Assembly (NCBI GenBank): GCA_039621445.1
Contig: CP154954.1
Coordinates: 42,964,632 to 43,028,631, forward strand
Reading direction: 5' to 3'
Length of the DNA: 64,000 nucleotides
DNA from: Euglena gracilis
Taxonomy: Eukaryota; Euglenida; Euglenophyceae; Euglenales
The notes below the pieces were generated by a model. It was not told the DNA's origin. It searched no databases and saw nothing but the letters and a program-made list of their open reading frames with translations. The position numbers were made by a program, and so were the translations under genes. Positions 41,901-51,239 of this stretch are shown in pieces (position 1 is the stretch's first letter; every line of letters begins with the position of its first letter).

Positions 41901-44900
41901 CAGAGTAGACATACGGCGGGTGACGGGTGGACGTGGTGTGTCGTGCACGTCCACGGCACCCGCGGCGGCGGATCAGCGTCCCCACCACCGCTTCCATGAC
42001 GCCTTTCCACGGCCCCCGGCACAGTCCACCCAGCGCGCATTGTGTGGTGTGCGTGGTCCGGTCAGCGTACTGTCTCTGTATCCACGACAGTAAACTGTCC
42101 CCCGTATGATCACACACCTTGTGGTGTGCGGGCGTACTGTCTCTGTCCACTCGAACAGTAAAACTGGCAAGTGAGATCACAGCGCCTCTGTCAAAGTGCG
42201 GGCACAGTCCCCGTCGCCTGAAATGGACATCCGAACCGCCGCACCGTCGTCGCCTTCGCCGCCTCGTCCAGCATCTCCCTCGTCAGGGCGACGTAGTCCT
42301 GCGGGTCGTACAGCTGCTCGATCGCCTTGAACGCGTACGGGGACAGCGCCGCCGCCACCCCCGTCGTGGGGCGCGCCTCCAGCGCCCGCACCGCCTCCAC
42401 CACCGGCCGCCCGCTGTGCAGCAGCCACTCCGCCAGCGGCTGCATCGACTTCACCCAGTTGTCCTGCACAGAGGAGGTCAGGGAGAGTTGAGGGGGGGGG
42501 GGCAACAGGGGGGGGGATTGAGTGATGTGTACGTGATAGCTGGAATATCAAAGGACAGGGTGCGCGCACTCACTCTCCCTCTGAGGAGCAAAAAGAAAGG
42601 AAGCAGGCCATCTCGGCGGGAATCCGTGCATTGCATCAAATAGAGAACAGCGCACACGGAAATCCGCGCACACACCATCTTGCCGTGGGACGCCTCCGTG
42701 CACCCCGTCTTCACGTACACCCGCTTCAGCAGCAGCTCCGTCCGGTTCACCGTCAGGCGGGCGGCGGTCCCCGCCTCGCCGTCCGGCACCGCCCCCGGCC
42801 GCTCCCGCTCCACCTCCCGCTCCAGCCACTCCACCCGCTGGCTGAGGGACATCTCCCTCACCGTCCCGTCCCGGGCTTGCATGCTCCCCGCCACGCGCTG
42901 CCTCTCCTCGAGGCTGGCCGACCCCAGCACCGTGTGGCAGTTGAACCACTCGGTCCACTGCGGCGCCGGCCGCGCGTCGGCCACCGCCGCGTCCGCCACC
43001 TGGGTGGCCGCCAGGAAGCGGTGCTGCCCGCTCAGGATGACGAACTTCCCCGTCGCTGTGACAACAGGGAGGTCAACAGTGCCACTGAGTGTTGTTCAGG
43101 TGCACGGATTCCCGCCTGGATCACCACCCCAAATCAAAAAAAAACCAGTACAAACGGTGTACATTTCATTATTCCGTCATTTGGGAAGCATCCGCCGCCA
43201 TTTACAACATCCATGAATACAGACAGGCTGGCCTACTATGCTGATAGAAACAAAACACACCCTGCTCCGGCCACACCACGAAGCTCAAGGCCCCCACCGG
43301 CGGGTTCTCCGTGAACGCCTTGACGAGGCTGTCCACGTGGGCCTTTTCGACCCGCCGCACCTGCCCTCGCGTGAGGGTCTCGTCCAGCACCAACACGTCA
43401 AGGCGCGGAGGCTGTCTGGCTCTCCAGGGTTTCAGCTGAAAGTTCTGAACGGACAACTGCACAGGATGTCTGATGCACGCGCACGCCAAACACAAATCTG
43501 AGCGGTTTGCACGGAAACCCGCACAGCTGTAGAAACCAAAGGACGTCAATGACACTGAAACAAACTGGGTGAGTGTCATCCAAAAAATGGAGTGACTTCT
43601 CCCGTACTTTCCAAAACATCCCAGGAATGAGGAACCGTCAAACACCCTCGGACGATTGTACGACAAAAAAAAGGAGAGAACCACACAAGCCAGCTCCAGA
43701 CCCCCTCCGGACACGGGCCAGCGGGGTCGGGGTCTTCGACACCAGCTCCGTCGCCGAGCGAGTGGGCGCCGTGGGCTTCCGGGCTGCCATCAGAGGTCTA
43801 AAAAAACGAGGCAGCGTGAAAACAGCAGAAATAAAGGAAATTCAGGTCAGAAACAGTCCCCACGCAAACACTTTTGTGAATATAAATAAGCAGAAATATG
43901 GGATAGTCAGTTCAATCAAAAAAATAATTGTCATTAAACGAAACACAGCAGTGACCACTCCGCAGAGCACCCCCCTTTTGGCTGGGTGGAGAATGCTTTT
44001 GCACGGAAACCCGCCCGCCACCCCCGTCATGAAACAAACCCTCACCCTCGCTCTGAAGGCCTCCAGCTGACTCCCTGATATACAGAGAGGTTCAGGACCA
44101 CATACAAAGACAGGGGTCCGGTAGGGACACACCGCCGCTGGGGACAGACTGAGGTCCTCATCCGAGGAGGAGGACCCAGACGACGTCGGGCGGCTGCTCA
44201 GCAGCTCCCCCAGACTGCCGAGGCCATCTGAGGCCGCCGGGGAGACGTACCCCTCGGACAGCGTGCCCGGCGGCTCGTACAGCGACTCCGCTGTACTGGG
44301 CGGCTCGTACAGGCTCTCCGCCTCGGGCAGCTCCAGCGCCGGCCATCCCGGTTGAACCGCAGGCGGCTGCACCACCGCCGCCACGGCCGCGGAGGAACTG
44401 GGCTCCTCCGGGGTGAACCGGACGCGGCCCTCCGCCGGGGACTCCTCGGCAGGCCTCATCACCTCCGGCGGCGCAGGTTCCGCTCCTGCACGGGTTTCCG
44501 CACGGGCCACCGCCTCTGCGCGGGTTTCCGCTTGCCCGCTGGTCGCCAGTTCGACGTCCCCCGGGGGCGTGGGGCTGCGGCGCCGCCGCTGCCGCTGGTG
44601 GAGGAAGTTGTCCATCGCCCGCTGGCGACGGGCGAACTCCTGGGGGTCCACCGGCCCGACGTTCTCCCGCATCCAGACCAGGATGTCGGGGGTCAGGGCC
44701 CGGCCGCTCACCAGGGTCAGGAGGGAGGTCCGCATCAGGGCCTCCAGCGCCCGGACGTCCACGATCTCCGGCAGGATGGGCGGGGACCCCCACCGGGGGA
44801 ACTCCACCTCGGCGGCGTCCACCCAGGCGACCCGCGTGGCGTCCACCCGGCGGGGGAAGGGGCGGCCCTCGGGGTGGTCCGCCAGCTGGCGCACCCGGCG

Positions 44901-47300
44901 GGTCATCTCGGCGACCAGCCCCAGCCGCAGGGAACCCCGGCTGGCGTGCGGCGCCCCCGACGGCGGCGGCAGGCCGAGGAACAGCTGCAGGGTGCCCCGG
45001 AAGTCCGTGACGTACGGCGACCGACGGCAGGCACCCGACAGGCGCGACAGCATCGCCTCGCCGGCCTCCTCCACGAAGACGCACCCGGGCAGGCGGGACA
45101 TCCACGGCTGCCAGGTCAGCAGGGCCAGGGAGATGGTCCGCATGTACTCCGAGGGGAGGCCATGCGGACTCATGGCCCGCTCGAGGTGGGCCTGCAGGAC
45201 CAGGCAGCGCTCCAGCACCTGCCGCGCCGTCTCCCCCTTCACCTCGTCGTCGGGGCGGCCGCGCCAGGTGCACTGCCGCACCTTGAAGCCGAGGTGGAGG
45301 AGCGCCGGCAGGAAGAAGGTGAGGAGGCGGTGCAGCCCCAGGAGCAGCTGCGGACCGTACGCGTCAGCCGCAGTGGGGGCGGAGACGTGCACGCGCTGGC
45401 TCTCCTCCCGGAGACGATCCTCCAGGTGGCGTCAGAGTGACAGATGGGCTCTCGAAGTGTCTTCACCCACCAGAGGAACAGAGAGGCTGACAAGCTGGCC
45501 TACGTAACCTATCACCAGGGTCCTTTACGCGGGTTTCCGCACAAAGCGGACAGACTGTGACGGACAGATGGGAGAGATGTGACACCGACTAACATACGAC
45601 ATGACTGTGCGGATAACCGCATAAACATTGGCCTGATGTACCAGGTGCAGCCTGAAAGCAGCCAGCTTGGGCAGTGGTCACCCTGGCTGGGGCAGCACGT
45701 CGGCCCGGGTCAACAGGAGGCTGGCGAACAGCTTCTCCATGTACAGCACCTTCCGGTGCGACCGCAGGGACGTCGTCAGCTGCCGGCTGCCCCCGGCGCC
45801 AACCGGCACCTCCAGGTGGGCCAGCACCGGGAAGAACGCCCGGTACACCACCGTCACCGTGTGCTTGTAGGCATGCCAGATGCCGTACAGCAGGGGGACG
45901 TTGGCGAGGTGCTCCCCCATCCGGAAGCGCAGCGCCGGGGCCGAGTAGAGGAGGCGGAGGATGCGGTAGTGGATGTTCTCATCCACCAGGAGGGGCAGCT
46001 GGCGGCCCGACCGCGCCTGCAGCTGCAGCACGGTCTCCAGGAGCTGGAGGAGGTCCCGGTTCGAGCTCACCGTCTGCTCGGTCAGGGAGAAGGGCCTCCA
46101 CCGCAGCGACCGCATCGCGTCCCGCTGCATGTCCAGCGGGACGCGGACGTTGTCCACTGAGAGCTCCGCCCGGTGGAGGCCGCGGACCGCCTGGTGCAGC
46201 TTCTTCGCCGACTGCAGGCACAGGTCGGCCGCCCAGCGGAGGTGCTGCACCACCGTCCCGAACTCCGGGTGGCCCGTGGACACGGGGAACGTCACGGACC
46301 GCGTCAAAGTCCCCTGACGAGTCCGCAGGGGGTCGATCTGCAGCAGTCACCACACAGAGGGCCTGCTCACTGAGCCAACCAGGTACGTGTACGCATACAC
46401 AACCCTGAAGTGTGCGGGTTTCCGTACAAACCAACACTGATTACACGGAAACCCGCACAAACGCGTCTGACAACCACCTTTGTACTTAACCCTGTACACA
46501 CCTTGGGGGATGTTGAGCTTTGTTTTCACCAGTGTCACCGTTCACCTGTCCCTTGTCACCAACTGTGTCACCCCGACTTGTGGGGTTCTTGAGCAGTTCA
46601 TTCATTCAGTGCATTTTAGACAGACCATTCCCAGGCGGAAAACCGCGCACGTCTTGTCATGCACGGATGGTCATCGTCAGGCCCACTTCGCCAACAGCAG
46701 AAGGCAGAGTAGGCACCCTGAACCCAGGGCGGTGACGTTGCGGCTGTAGCTGGGCTGGGTGGGGTCCGTGCCCCACCGCAGCCAGCAGAAGTTGTCCAGC
46801 CACAGCACGCACTGGTGGCCGTCCAACGCCCGCAGCACCGCGTCCCGGGCCCTTCGCGCCCGCTCCCGCACCAGCTCCTCCGTGGGGCCCACCAGACCGG
46901 CGGGCCGCAGCAGTCGACGGGTAGCGCGTGGCAGGTCCTGCAGCGTCTGCTGCGCCGGGGCGGGGGCCAGGGCGGCCGCCGGCGTGACCAGCTCGCCGAA
47001 GGGCACGGCCAGCCGTCGCAGCGTCCGCCACAGCGCCAGCAGCCCGTCGGTGAAGCGGGCCATCCACATCGGCCGCTCGGACGGGGGCCGGGTGTACTCC
47101 CGCCGCACCTCCCGCAGGCTGCGACGGGACCGGCGGTTGGCCCTGACGGCCAGGCCTGTCTCCACCAGGTTGAGGGCTCCCAGGTGGCCTCTTCGGAGGG
47201 CGTCGTCCAGGATCGCCCAACCATCCGCCGGGGGGGCGCCGGCAAGGTACCCCCGCAGCTGGTCCAGCTGCAACACCAGCGTCTCAGATGAGGCGGCCAT
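38900..47300 (-). CDS. Putative transposase/ParB-like multidomain protein of the 12.6-kb element
   Basis: The ATG at 47,300 begins MAASSETLVLQLDQLRGYL. About a dozen exons follow on the minus strand to a TGA at 38,900. In order: transposase-like core (46,724-47,300; 45,682-46,337), large exon (44,046-45,419), linker (43,687-43,797), ParB-like domain (43,261-43,444 and 42,676-43,055), helical exon (42,245-42,463), 200-codon exon (40,907-41,506), a possible short exon (about 40,600-40,660), exon 40,080-40,357, basic Lys/Glu/Pro-rich exon (39,286 to about 39,900), and LKKKPTPAGALEELLNV-stop (38,900-38,953). Phases agree from 44,046 through 40,907 using GT-AG sites. The A-B-C and 40.7-40.1 kb joins are unresolved, so it could be two genes. 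Confidence 0.6.
39286..39900 (-). CDS. Element gene: basic low-complexity exon
   Basis: The frame encodes an acidic start (LEEEEEKGEKEEED) and a long Lys/Glu/Pro/Ala region (KGKEKEKEKAPPAAKGKEK), then EPEDEIEEIVPRPPPTRSPL. It resembles disordered chromatin- or DNA-associated tails. A CGT|GTGTCC donor joins it in phase to the final 54-nt exon. The 5' boundary is uncertain. Confidence 0.5.
40080..40357 (-). CDS. Element gene: exon with AWWLLRLHVEAHNW
   Basis: After GAGACACAG the frame reads SAGEGPPTLPVEVAWWLLRL, HVEAHNWVLAVTRHAALPAD and PIGVIWGDPDLLEEADEAMQ, ending in a coil (LRVDQLQREIKVADGK) at a GTGCAG donor. It is clearly protein-like with no known motif. The upstream join is not resolved. 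Confidence 0.55.
40907..41506 (-). CDS. Element gene: 200-codon exon
   Basis: Bounded by GGCCCAG and |GTGTGC, phase 0 at both ends. It starts PLAEPTVRYGGRFCTLDLSG, has a disordered Ser/Glu/Arg-rich part, then a folded-looking segment REIMELNVDAVVVEVPDGLS, LLRLWSRGVPFVATGRAFAI and DRTYLFNITTVTALFSSKTD. Family not recognised. Confidence 0.6.
42245..42463 (-). CDS. Element gene: helical exon after the ParB-like domain
   Basis: A 73-codon exon between TGTGCAG and |GTGCGG. It reads DNWVKSMQPLAEWLLHSGRP, VVEAVRALEARPTTGVAAAL and LYDPQDYVALTREMLDEAAK. It is predicted to be mostly alpha-helical, in the position where ParB proteins carry a helix-turn-helix. Phase 0 at both ends. Confidence 0.6.
42676..43444 (-). 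CDS. Element gene: ParB-like (ParB/Srx fold) domain in two exons
   Basis: Exon 43,261-43,444 reads PPRLDVLVLDETLTRGQVRR and KAHVDSLVKAFTENPPVGAL. Exon 42,676-43,055 continues in phase with TGKFVILSGQHRFLAATQ and APQWTEWFNCHTVLG, then a charged coil (RVEWLEREVERERPG). The arrangement H-V-x-x-L-x-x-[SA]-[FI]...N-P...V-x-x-G-x-HR-x-x-A is the hallmark of the ParB N-terminal nucleotide-binding/nuclease fold. The intron between (43,056-43,260) is GT-AG, contains the 43,105 palindrome, and leaves the frame intact (GAG CAG G|CG ACG). The domain is unusual in a eukaryotic transposon. Confidence 0.7.
44046..45419 (-). CDS. Element gene exon 3: long helical region with disordered tail
   Basis: Encodes about 458 residues: RLREESQRVHVSAPTAADAY, GPQLLLGLHRLLTFFLPALL, VLERCLVLQAHLERAMSPHG and LSLALLTWQPWMSRLPGCVF, an Arg-rich helix (ARRQRAMDNFLHQRQRRRR) and a Pro/Ser/Glu-rich tail. 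Two CGG-N4-CCG palindromes lie inside it, each translated as AETRA. Donor AGG|GTGAGG. Function unknown; possibly the C-terminal helical part of the transposase. Confidence 0.6.
45682..46337 (-). CDS. Element gene exon 2: transposase-like core (GIWHAYKH)
   Basis: It starts after TGCTGCAG and reads IDPLRTRQGTLTRSVTFPVS, then VQHLRWAADLCLQSAKKL, LPLLVDENIHYRILRLLYS and LANVPLLYGIWHAYKHTVTV, ending RKVLYMEKLFASLLLTRAD. A hydrophobic strand leading to G-x-W-H-x-Y-K-H would fit the second metal-ligand region of a DDE nuclease. The whole exon is strongly protein-like, with balanced amino-acid use. Confidence 0.55.
46724..47300 (-). CDS. Element gene exon 1: N-terminus and first transposase-like motif
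   Basis: The frame encodes MAASSETLVLQLDQLRGYL, an Arg-rich helical region, and then LDGHQCVLWLDNFCWLRWG and SRNVTALG at the 3' end. A hydrophobic strand ending in D-N followed by a conserved N-x-T-A resembles the first catalytic Asp region of DDE-type transposases such as the DUF6589 group; this is recognition by eye, not a database result. Likely donor CTGG|GTTCAG. Confidence 0.5.
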
Positions 47301-47775
47301 TTTTTTTTTTGCACAGTCTGAGACAACGGAGAAGAGAGTGTGCGGATTACCGCGCAGCAGAGGGTGCGTGAGTGAGTCAGGGACACAATGTAGACACATC
47401 TGCTGTACATGCTGAACATTGTTTTCAGTGAATGGACAAAGATCACTCACGTATGTACAGTTTCAACCGTGTTGTCACCCGCGTGTGGGCAGTGAAGCAG
47501 TGTCGTATCGTCGTGCCGACAAGGGCTCAGTCCTTTACACGGGAATCCGCACAACACTGCGCTGTGTTTGATTCAAATCTGTCATCGTAGCACACTGTGT
47601 TGTACCACACACCGCAGCCATTGTGGACCGCTTCTACGCGGGTTTCCGCACAGCTGGTGGGAACATCGCAATGACCTGTTCTTCCTTCACTATTACCTCC
47701 CTCACCGTTGAAATGTTTGCGCTTGATTCTGTGCTGTTGTGCGGGTTCCCGTGTAAAGCCATGGAAGGCTGCTGT

Positions 47776-49534
47776 TCAGGGTTTCTCAAATTTGAAGCCG
47801 GCGGGGGCAACAGTACCCGGATCGGTCCGTACGGCGCAATTCAGAGCGCGATTCCAGGTAAGACGGCCCTCCAAAACCGAAGGACCTGGGACCTTGTCGC
47901 GATTCAGGGTGTTTAGTGGTACAAGCGGATGTTGAAATTCTCGCGATTTGTACCCCCTCGCGAACGGGATGTGCCACTGCGACGTAACCCCTGGGAAAAC
48001 ACCGTGGTCTGGGGGCCGAAGTCGTTGTTTGTGCGGTTTCCCGCACAAACCGCAGCTCCACGTCGTAGAAGGTGGCCTGTTTTGGGTGATGTCAAGGGAG
48101 CAGCAGTTCACCCTACGGATGTGTCTCGCGAACGACACAGGAACCGTAAACCAGTCGTGTACCACCCACCACCACCACCCTCAGTCGCGAAAGAGTCCCA
48201 GGTAGTCGTGTCCGGGGGAGGTCTACAGCACGCAATCGTGCGGCCCAGTTGGGCGTGTGCACTGAGTCCCCTCAGTGGCCTAGACCAACCCCCCCGGGGG
48301 TATACCGAACTGCTGTCAGCTTCCGCTTCGTTCAGCCTCCCTCCTCCGCACCAACCACAGAAGAGAAGAAAAGAGACCCTACACACACAAAAGAGACACA
48401 CGTCGTGTATACATACACGCAGCCCGAGCGGATACCCGTACACGGACTCGTCCGTAAGGAAAAAGTAGGCAAGTGACCGCACCGGCCGGGGAACCAGTGG
48501 CGTTGCCCACTGGGGTGGGCGGTCCCAGGGAGCTCGGCCACAAGAGGCCGTTACAGCCACTTGCCCAACATCTCTCTCCAGAGATCGCACATGGACTGTA
48601 TAACATTCGCGAAACCACTGTTGGTGGTCAAGCCGGCGGTTACACCAAATGAAGGCCTCGCGATCCAGATCCAGAAGCGTAGGAGGGAGAAGGGGCGGAC
48701 ATCTGTGCAGTGCACTGGGCCTCACGCCTTACGCGCTGGTCCGTTCTTGTACGCGGAAACCCGCACACATCGTCGCCGTTGGCGTGTGACCACACCACAC
48801 AGACTCTGTCACCCTCGCCAGACCTCCACGCACACAACTGACCGGTGGCCTACGCATTCCGATCGCGAGGAAAACCGGTCCCCTACGCAGTGGTGTACCA
48901 CCAAACGTCCAAAACGTGAAACACAAACACCCAGGTTCCATTTTCCTACCCAGTCGGTCGGGGGAGTCCGGGACGGGCGTCGTCGCCCCAGCTGCGTTGG
49001 TCCGCAAACGCCGCAACCGCACCCCCGTTGGGGAGGTCTGGGCAACCTGCCCCGGCGGTGCGGAGAGGTCAAAGGACCACCCGGGCTCCTCACTATTCTT
49101 TTTATACACTTGGAATGTGTTACACGGATTCCCGCACAAGACATCCCGTTGGCTTTTCCATACTTCATGGGCTGCTCTACATCTGTTTGGAAACCCTCAC
49201 ACCCCTCTACGGACGACCACACTGCGTCGAGTTTCGCAACCAGTCAGCACCGCAGTCGCGGAAACACCGGTGTTCCCACCGTTTACGTGCCGTTTCGTTC
49301 TTGTTCAGGCCGGGGAGTTACACAGGCAGGCTCGCCGGGGAGAGGACCGCCCCCTCTTACAGGGGGATGGGGCAGCCAACTGTTGGCCCACCACCACACA
49401 CCCGGCGGACACACCACCGTCACCGGCCGCGGCTGGGCCACCGTCCCGGTGACGGTTAGGGCACACGGGATGTGTCGGGGTGTGGTGCGACAGACAGGAC
49501 GCTGCCCCCCGGTCCACCCTGGCCTCCCCACCAT
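47776..49534 (-). CDS. Second gene of the 12.6-kb element, unknown function
   Basis: The ATG at 49,534 starts MVGRPGWTGGQRPVCRTTPR. Further exon-like segments read WSSVEGCEGFQTDVEQPMKY (about 49,220), KKNSEEPGWSFDLSAPPGQ (about 49,110-48,770, donor GACGAT|GTGTGCGGGTTTCC), LLDLDREAFIWCNRRLDHQ and YFFLTDESVYGYPLGLR (48,430-48,700, donor GTATGT), GWSRPLRGLSAHAQLGRTI (about 48,330-48,130) and VLEGRLTWNRALNCAVRTD, ending GFKFEKP-TGA at 47,776. Trp/Cys/Arg content is high; no family is recognised. Exon joins were not fully phased. Confidence 0.45.
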
Positions 49535-50154
49535 TTTTCGTTTGCACTTCAAGTAAACGCATCTGTCCTCTCGCGTAGTCTGGCCCACACACCCACCACA
49601 ACGTTCTGCGGTGTTGTGCGGATTCCCGCCCAACACCAAATGCCTTCGTTCTGTCCTTCACAGGTTACACGGGTTACCGCCTGGACGTCATAAATACAAC
49701 TACGCTCTCTTTACGCGGTAATCCGCCTAAACCACACTTCACAGTTTTCCTTCACATCACACCAAACACACAACACCCCCCTGTATCACACATCGTTGTG
49801 TTTGTTGTGTGCGGTAATCCGCACACACTCGTGTTGTTCACCTCACCTCACACGCTGTGTGACAACAGACGTACCACCAATATACACCCACATTGTACAC
49901 GTGTTACAATACCGTGCTTTTCTGGTACCTGTAACAGGGGTCTCATCACCACTGTTTTTACGTACCTCTGCGTCGTGTACTGTACGATGCGCGGAATACC
50001 GCACAAAACCACTTTCATAAAATCTTGTCCCAAAGCTGCCACGTAACCCTTGTAACTCAAAATTTTGTTCCTTTTTCGCTGTTTTTAAAACAGCCAAAAA
50101 ACACCAAAAAACGCAAAAATGGCGTGGGCAATTCGCGCCGCCTAAGTAAGGGGA

Positions 50155-50270
50155 GGGCGGGGGCCGCTGAGGAGTATGGCCGCCGCCCGGCATGGCCGGC
50201 CGGCGGCCCCCGCACCGCATCGCTTCGGCCGGCGGCCCCACTGGGGCCTGATGGGGGGGGGGGGGGGGGG
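50155..50270 (+). CDS. Duplicated exon set, copy 2: EEYG exon, right of the element
   Basis: GCTGAGGAGTATGGCCGCCG (AEEYGRRPAWPAGG...) matches 20.37 kb. It lies only 15 bp beyond the right TSD, so the element landed immediately upstream of this exon. Confidence 0.4.
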
Positions 50271-50339
50271 GCGGGGGACGGGAGCGGCCGGGCAAGCAAC
50301 CCCGCTGATCTGGCACGCAGTGGGGGGGGGGACGGGTAG

Positions 50340-51060
50340 GTTCTCCCTTTCCCCTCTCATGAAGCTGTCCACCCCAGGGAGGATTGAGGGTTAGGGGGCA
50401 ATTTAAGGGTTTGCAGTACTCCCCCAGGAGCTGGCTTGCAGCAAGTTTTAATTTGGTGGGTGGAAATCCTGGTGGACCCTTCCCCCCAGGGGGGGCAGCT
50501 AGCAGGGTTATCTAGTGGAAATTATTTCTAAGTGGCTGGAGCAAAGCGCAGGAAAGGTTTGTTCCCCCCCAAACACACCAAAAAAGTTTATTCTGGCAAT
50601 TTTTTGGATTTTTTTTTGTGAAAATCAGCATTATAACCCAATTTCCCCCTCGCCACGCGGGGAACGTACGCAAGCCTCCCCGCCAAAGTTTTGTTTTTGC
50701 CCTCTGTCTGCCCAGGCTGACCCTGGCGGGGTGGTGTAAGGACGGCCCCCATCTTCAAACCTTCGAATTAATTCGAGCAAGCCCTCCCGGAGGACTCTTC
50801 AACGACAGCCGTCTCGAGGTGGGGCGGTGCAGGCAGGCCGCCGGGTCGGTCCGGTCTTTCTCCGCCGCCCCCTGCACATCGCCGTCATTCTGTCAAAGCA
50901 CAACGCGCTCGGCCCTGGCTTCGCCTGTGTTGGCATGTGTTGCCCCTTTCACAAAGCTGTCCACCCCCTCACGCCGCCTGGTTGGGGGGCCGGGCTTCTC
51001 CTTAAGGGTTCGCAGTGCGCTCCCCTGGGCTCGATTGCAGCTTGTCCAAATAGGCTTGTG
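50340..51060 (+). other. Diverged duplicated element fragments
   Basis: AAGCTGTCCACCCC then CTTAAGGGTT[CT]GCAGT occurs twice (about 50,361-50,425 and 50,957-51,015), with GCAGCTAGCAGGG...CTAGTGG and GGCTGGAGCAAAGCGCAGG resembling the 22,954 element interior. It probably consists of old or nested copies of the intron-like elements. A frame near 50,760-50,960 (FELIRASPPGGLFNDSRLEV) may be an exon but is not recognised. Confidence 0.4.
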
Positions 51061-51239
51061 CAAATCCTGGTTGCCCCTCCAGCAGAAATGTGTTCGACGT
51101 CTGCTTTCTTGGGCATGTGCGCATTCGCCGACGTTTGCCTCGTGCCACAAAGCGCTGCCTGCCACAGTGGGGATTTGGGGTGCCCATCACCGAGGAATTT
51201 CGCCGGGCACTGAAGTCCCTCTCTCAGCCGTTTTCCCAC

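Larger units (their letters stand above)
37576..50001. repeat. 37 dispersed palindromes CGG-N4-CCG (GTGCGG...CCGCAC)
   Basis: Starts: 37576, 37651, 37997, 38090, 38288, 39157, 39194, 39939, 39966, 40798, 40827, 41857, 42617, 42657, 43105, 43512, 44004, 44491, 44521, 45540, 45610, 46415, 46446, 46636, 47343, 47540, 47639, 47742, 48034, 48429, 48754, 49125, 49619, 49670, 49715, 49812, 49992. The centre is A/T-rich (GTTT, ATTC, GAAT, AAAC, ATAA, TAAT). Outer bases favour TG-x-G and C-x-CA, so the full site is a palindrome of about 16-18 bp. Most copies are in introns or flanks; at least three are in exons. Confidence 0.9.
37520..50146 (-). mobile_element. 12.6-kb DNA transposon-like element with TIRs and 5-bp TSD
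   Basis: The left terminus CTTAGGCGGCGCGAATTGCC is repeated in inverted orientation at the right end, identical for 22 bp and extending imperfectly through GCCATTTTT. TAAGG flanks both ends (37,515-37,519 and 50,147-50,151). Inside are two multi-exon minus-strand genes with mostly GT-AG-like introns and 37 copies of a CGG-N4-CCG palindrome. Codon and intron style differ from the surrounding C/G-run introns, so it is foreign to the neighbourhood. The encoded transposase-like and ParB-like segments are consistent with an autonomous element; I cannot assign it to a named superfamily. Confidence 0.85.

Noticed and set aside
37576-50001. CRISPR-like array
   Set aside because: Repeats are short (about 16 bp), irregularly spaced, in both orientations and degenerate in the centre. 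Context is eukaryotic.
37520-50146. Polinton/Maverick or virophage
   Set aside because: Size and TSD length would be compatible, but no DNA polymerase B, retroviral-type integrase, packaging ATPase or capsid motif was seen in either strand.
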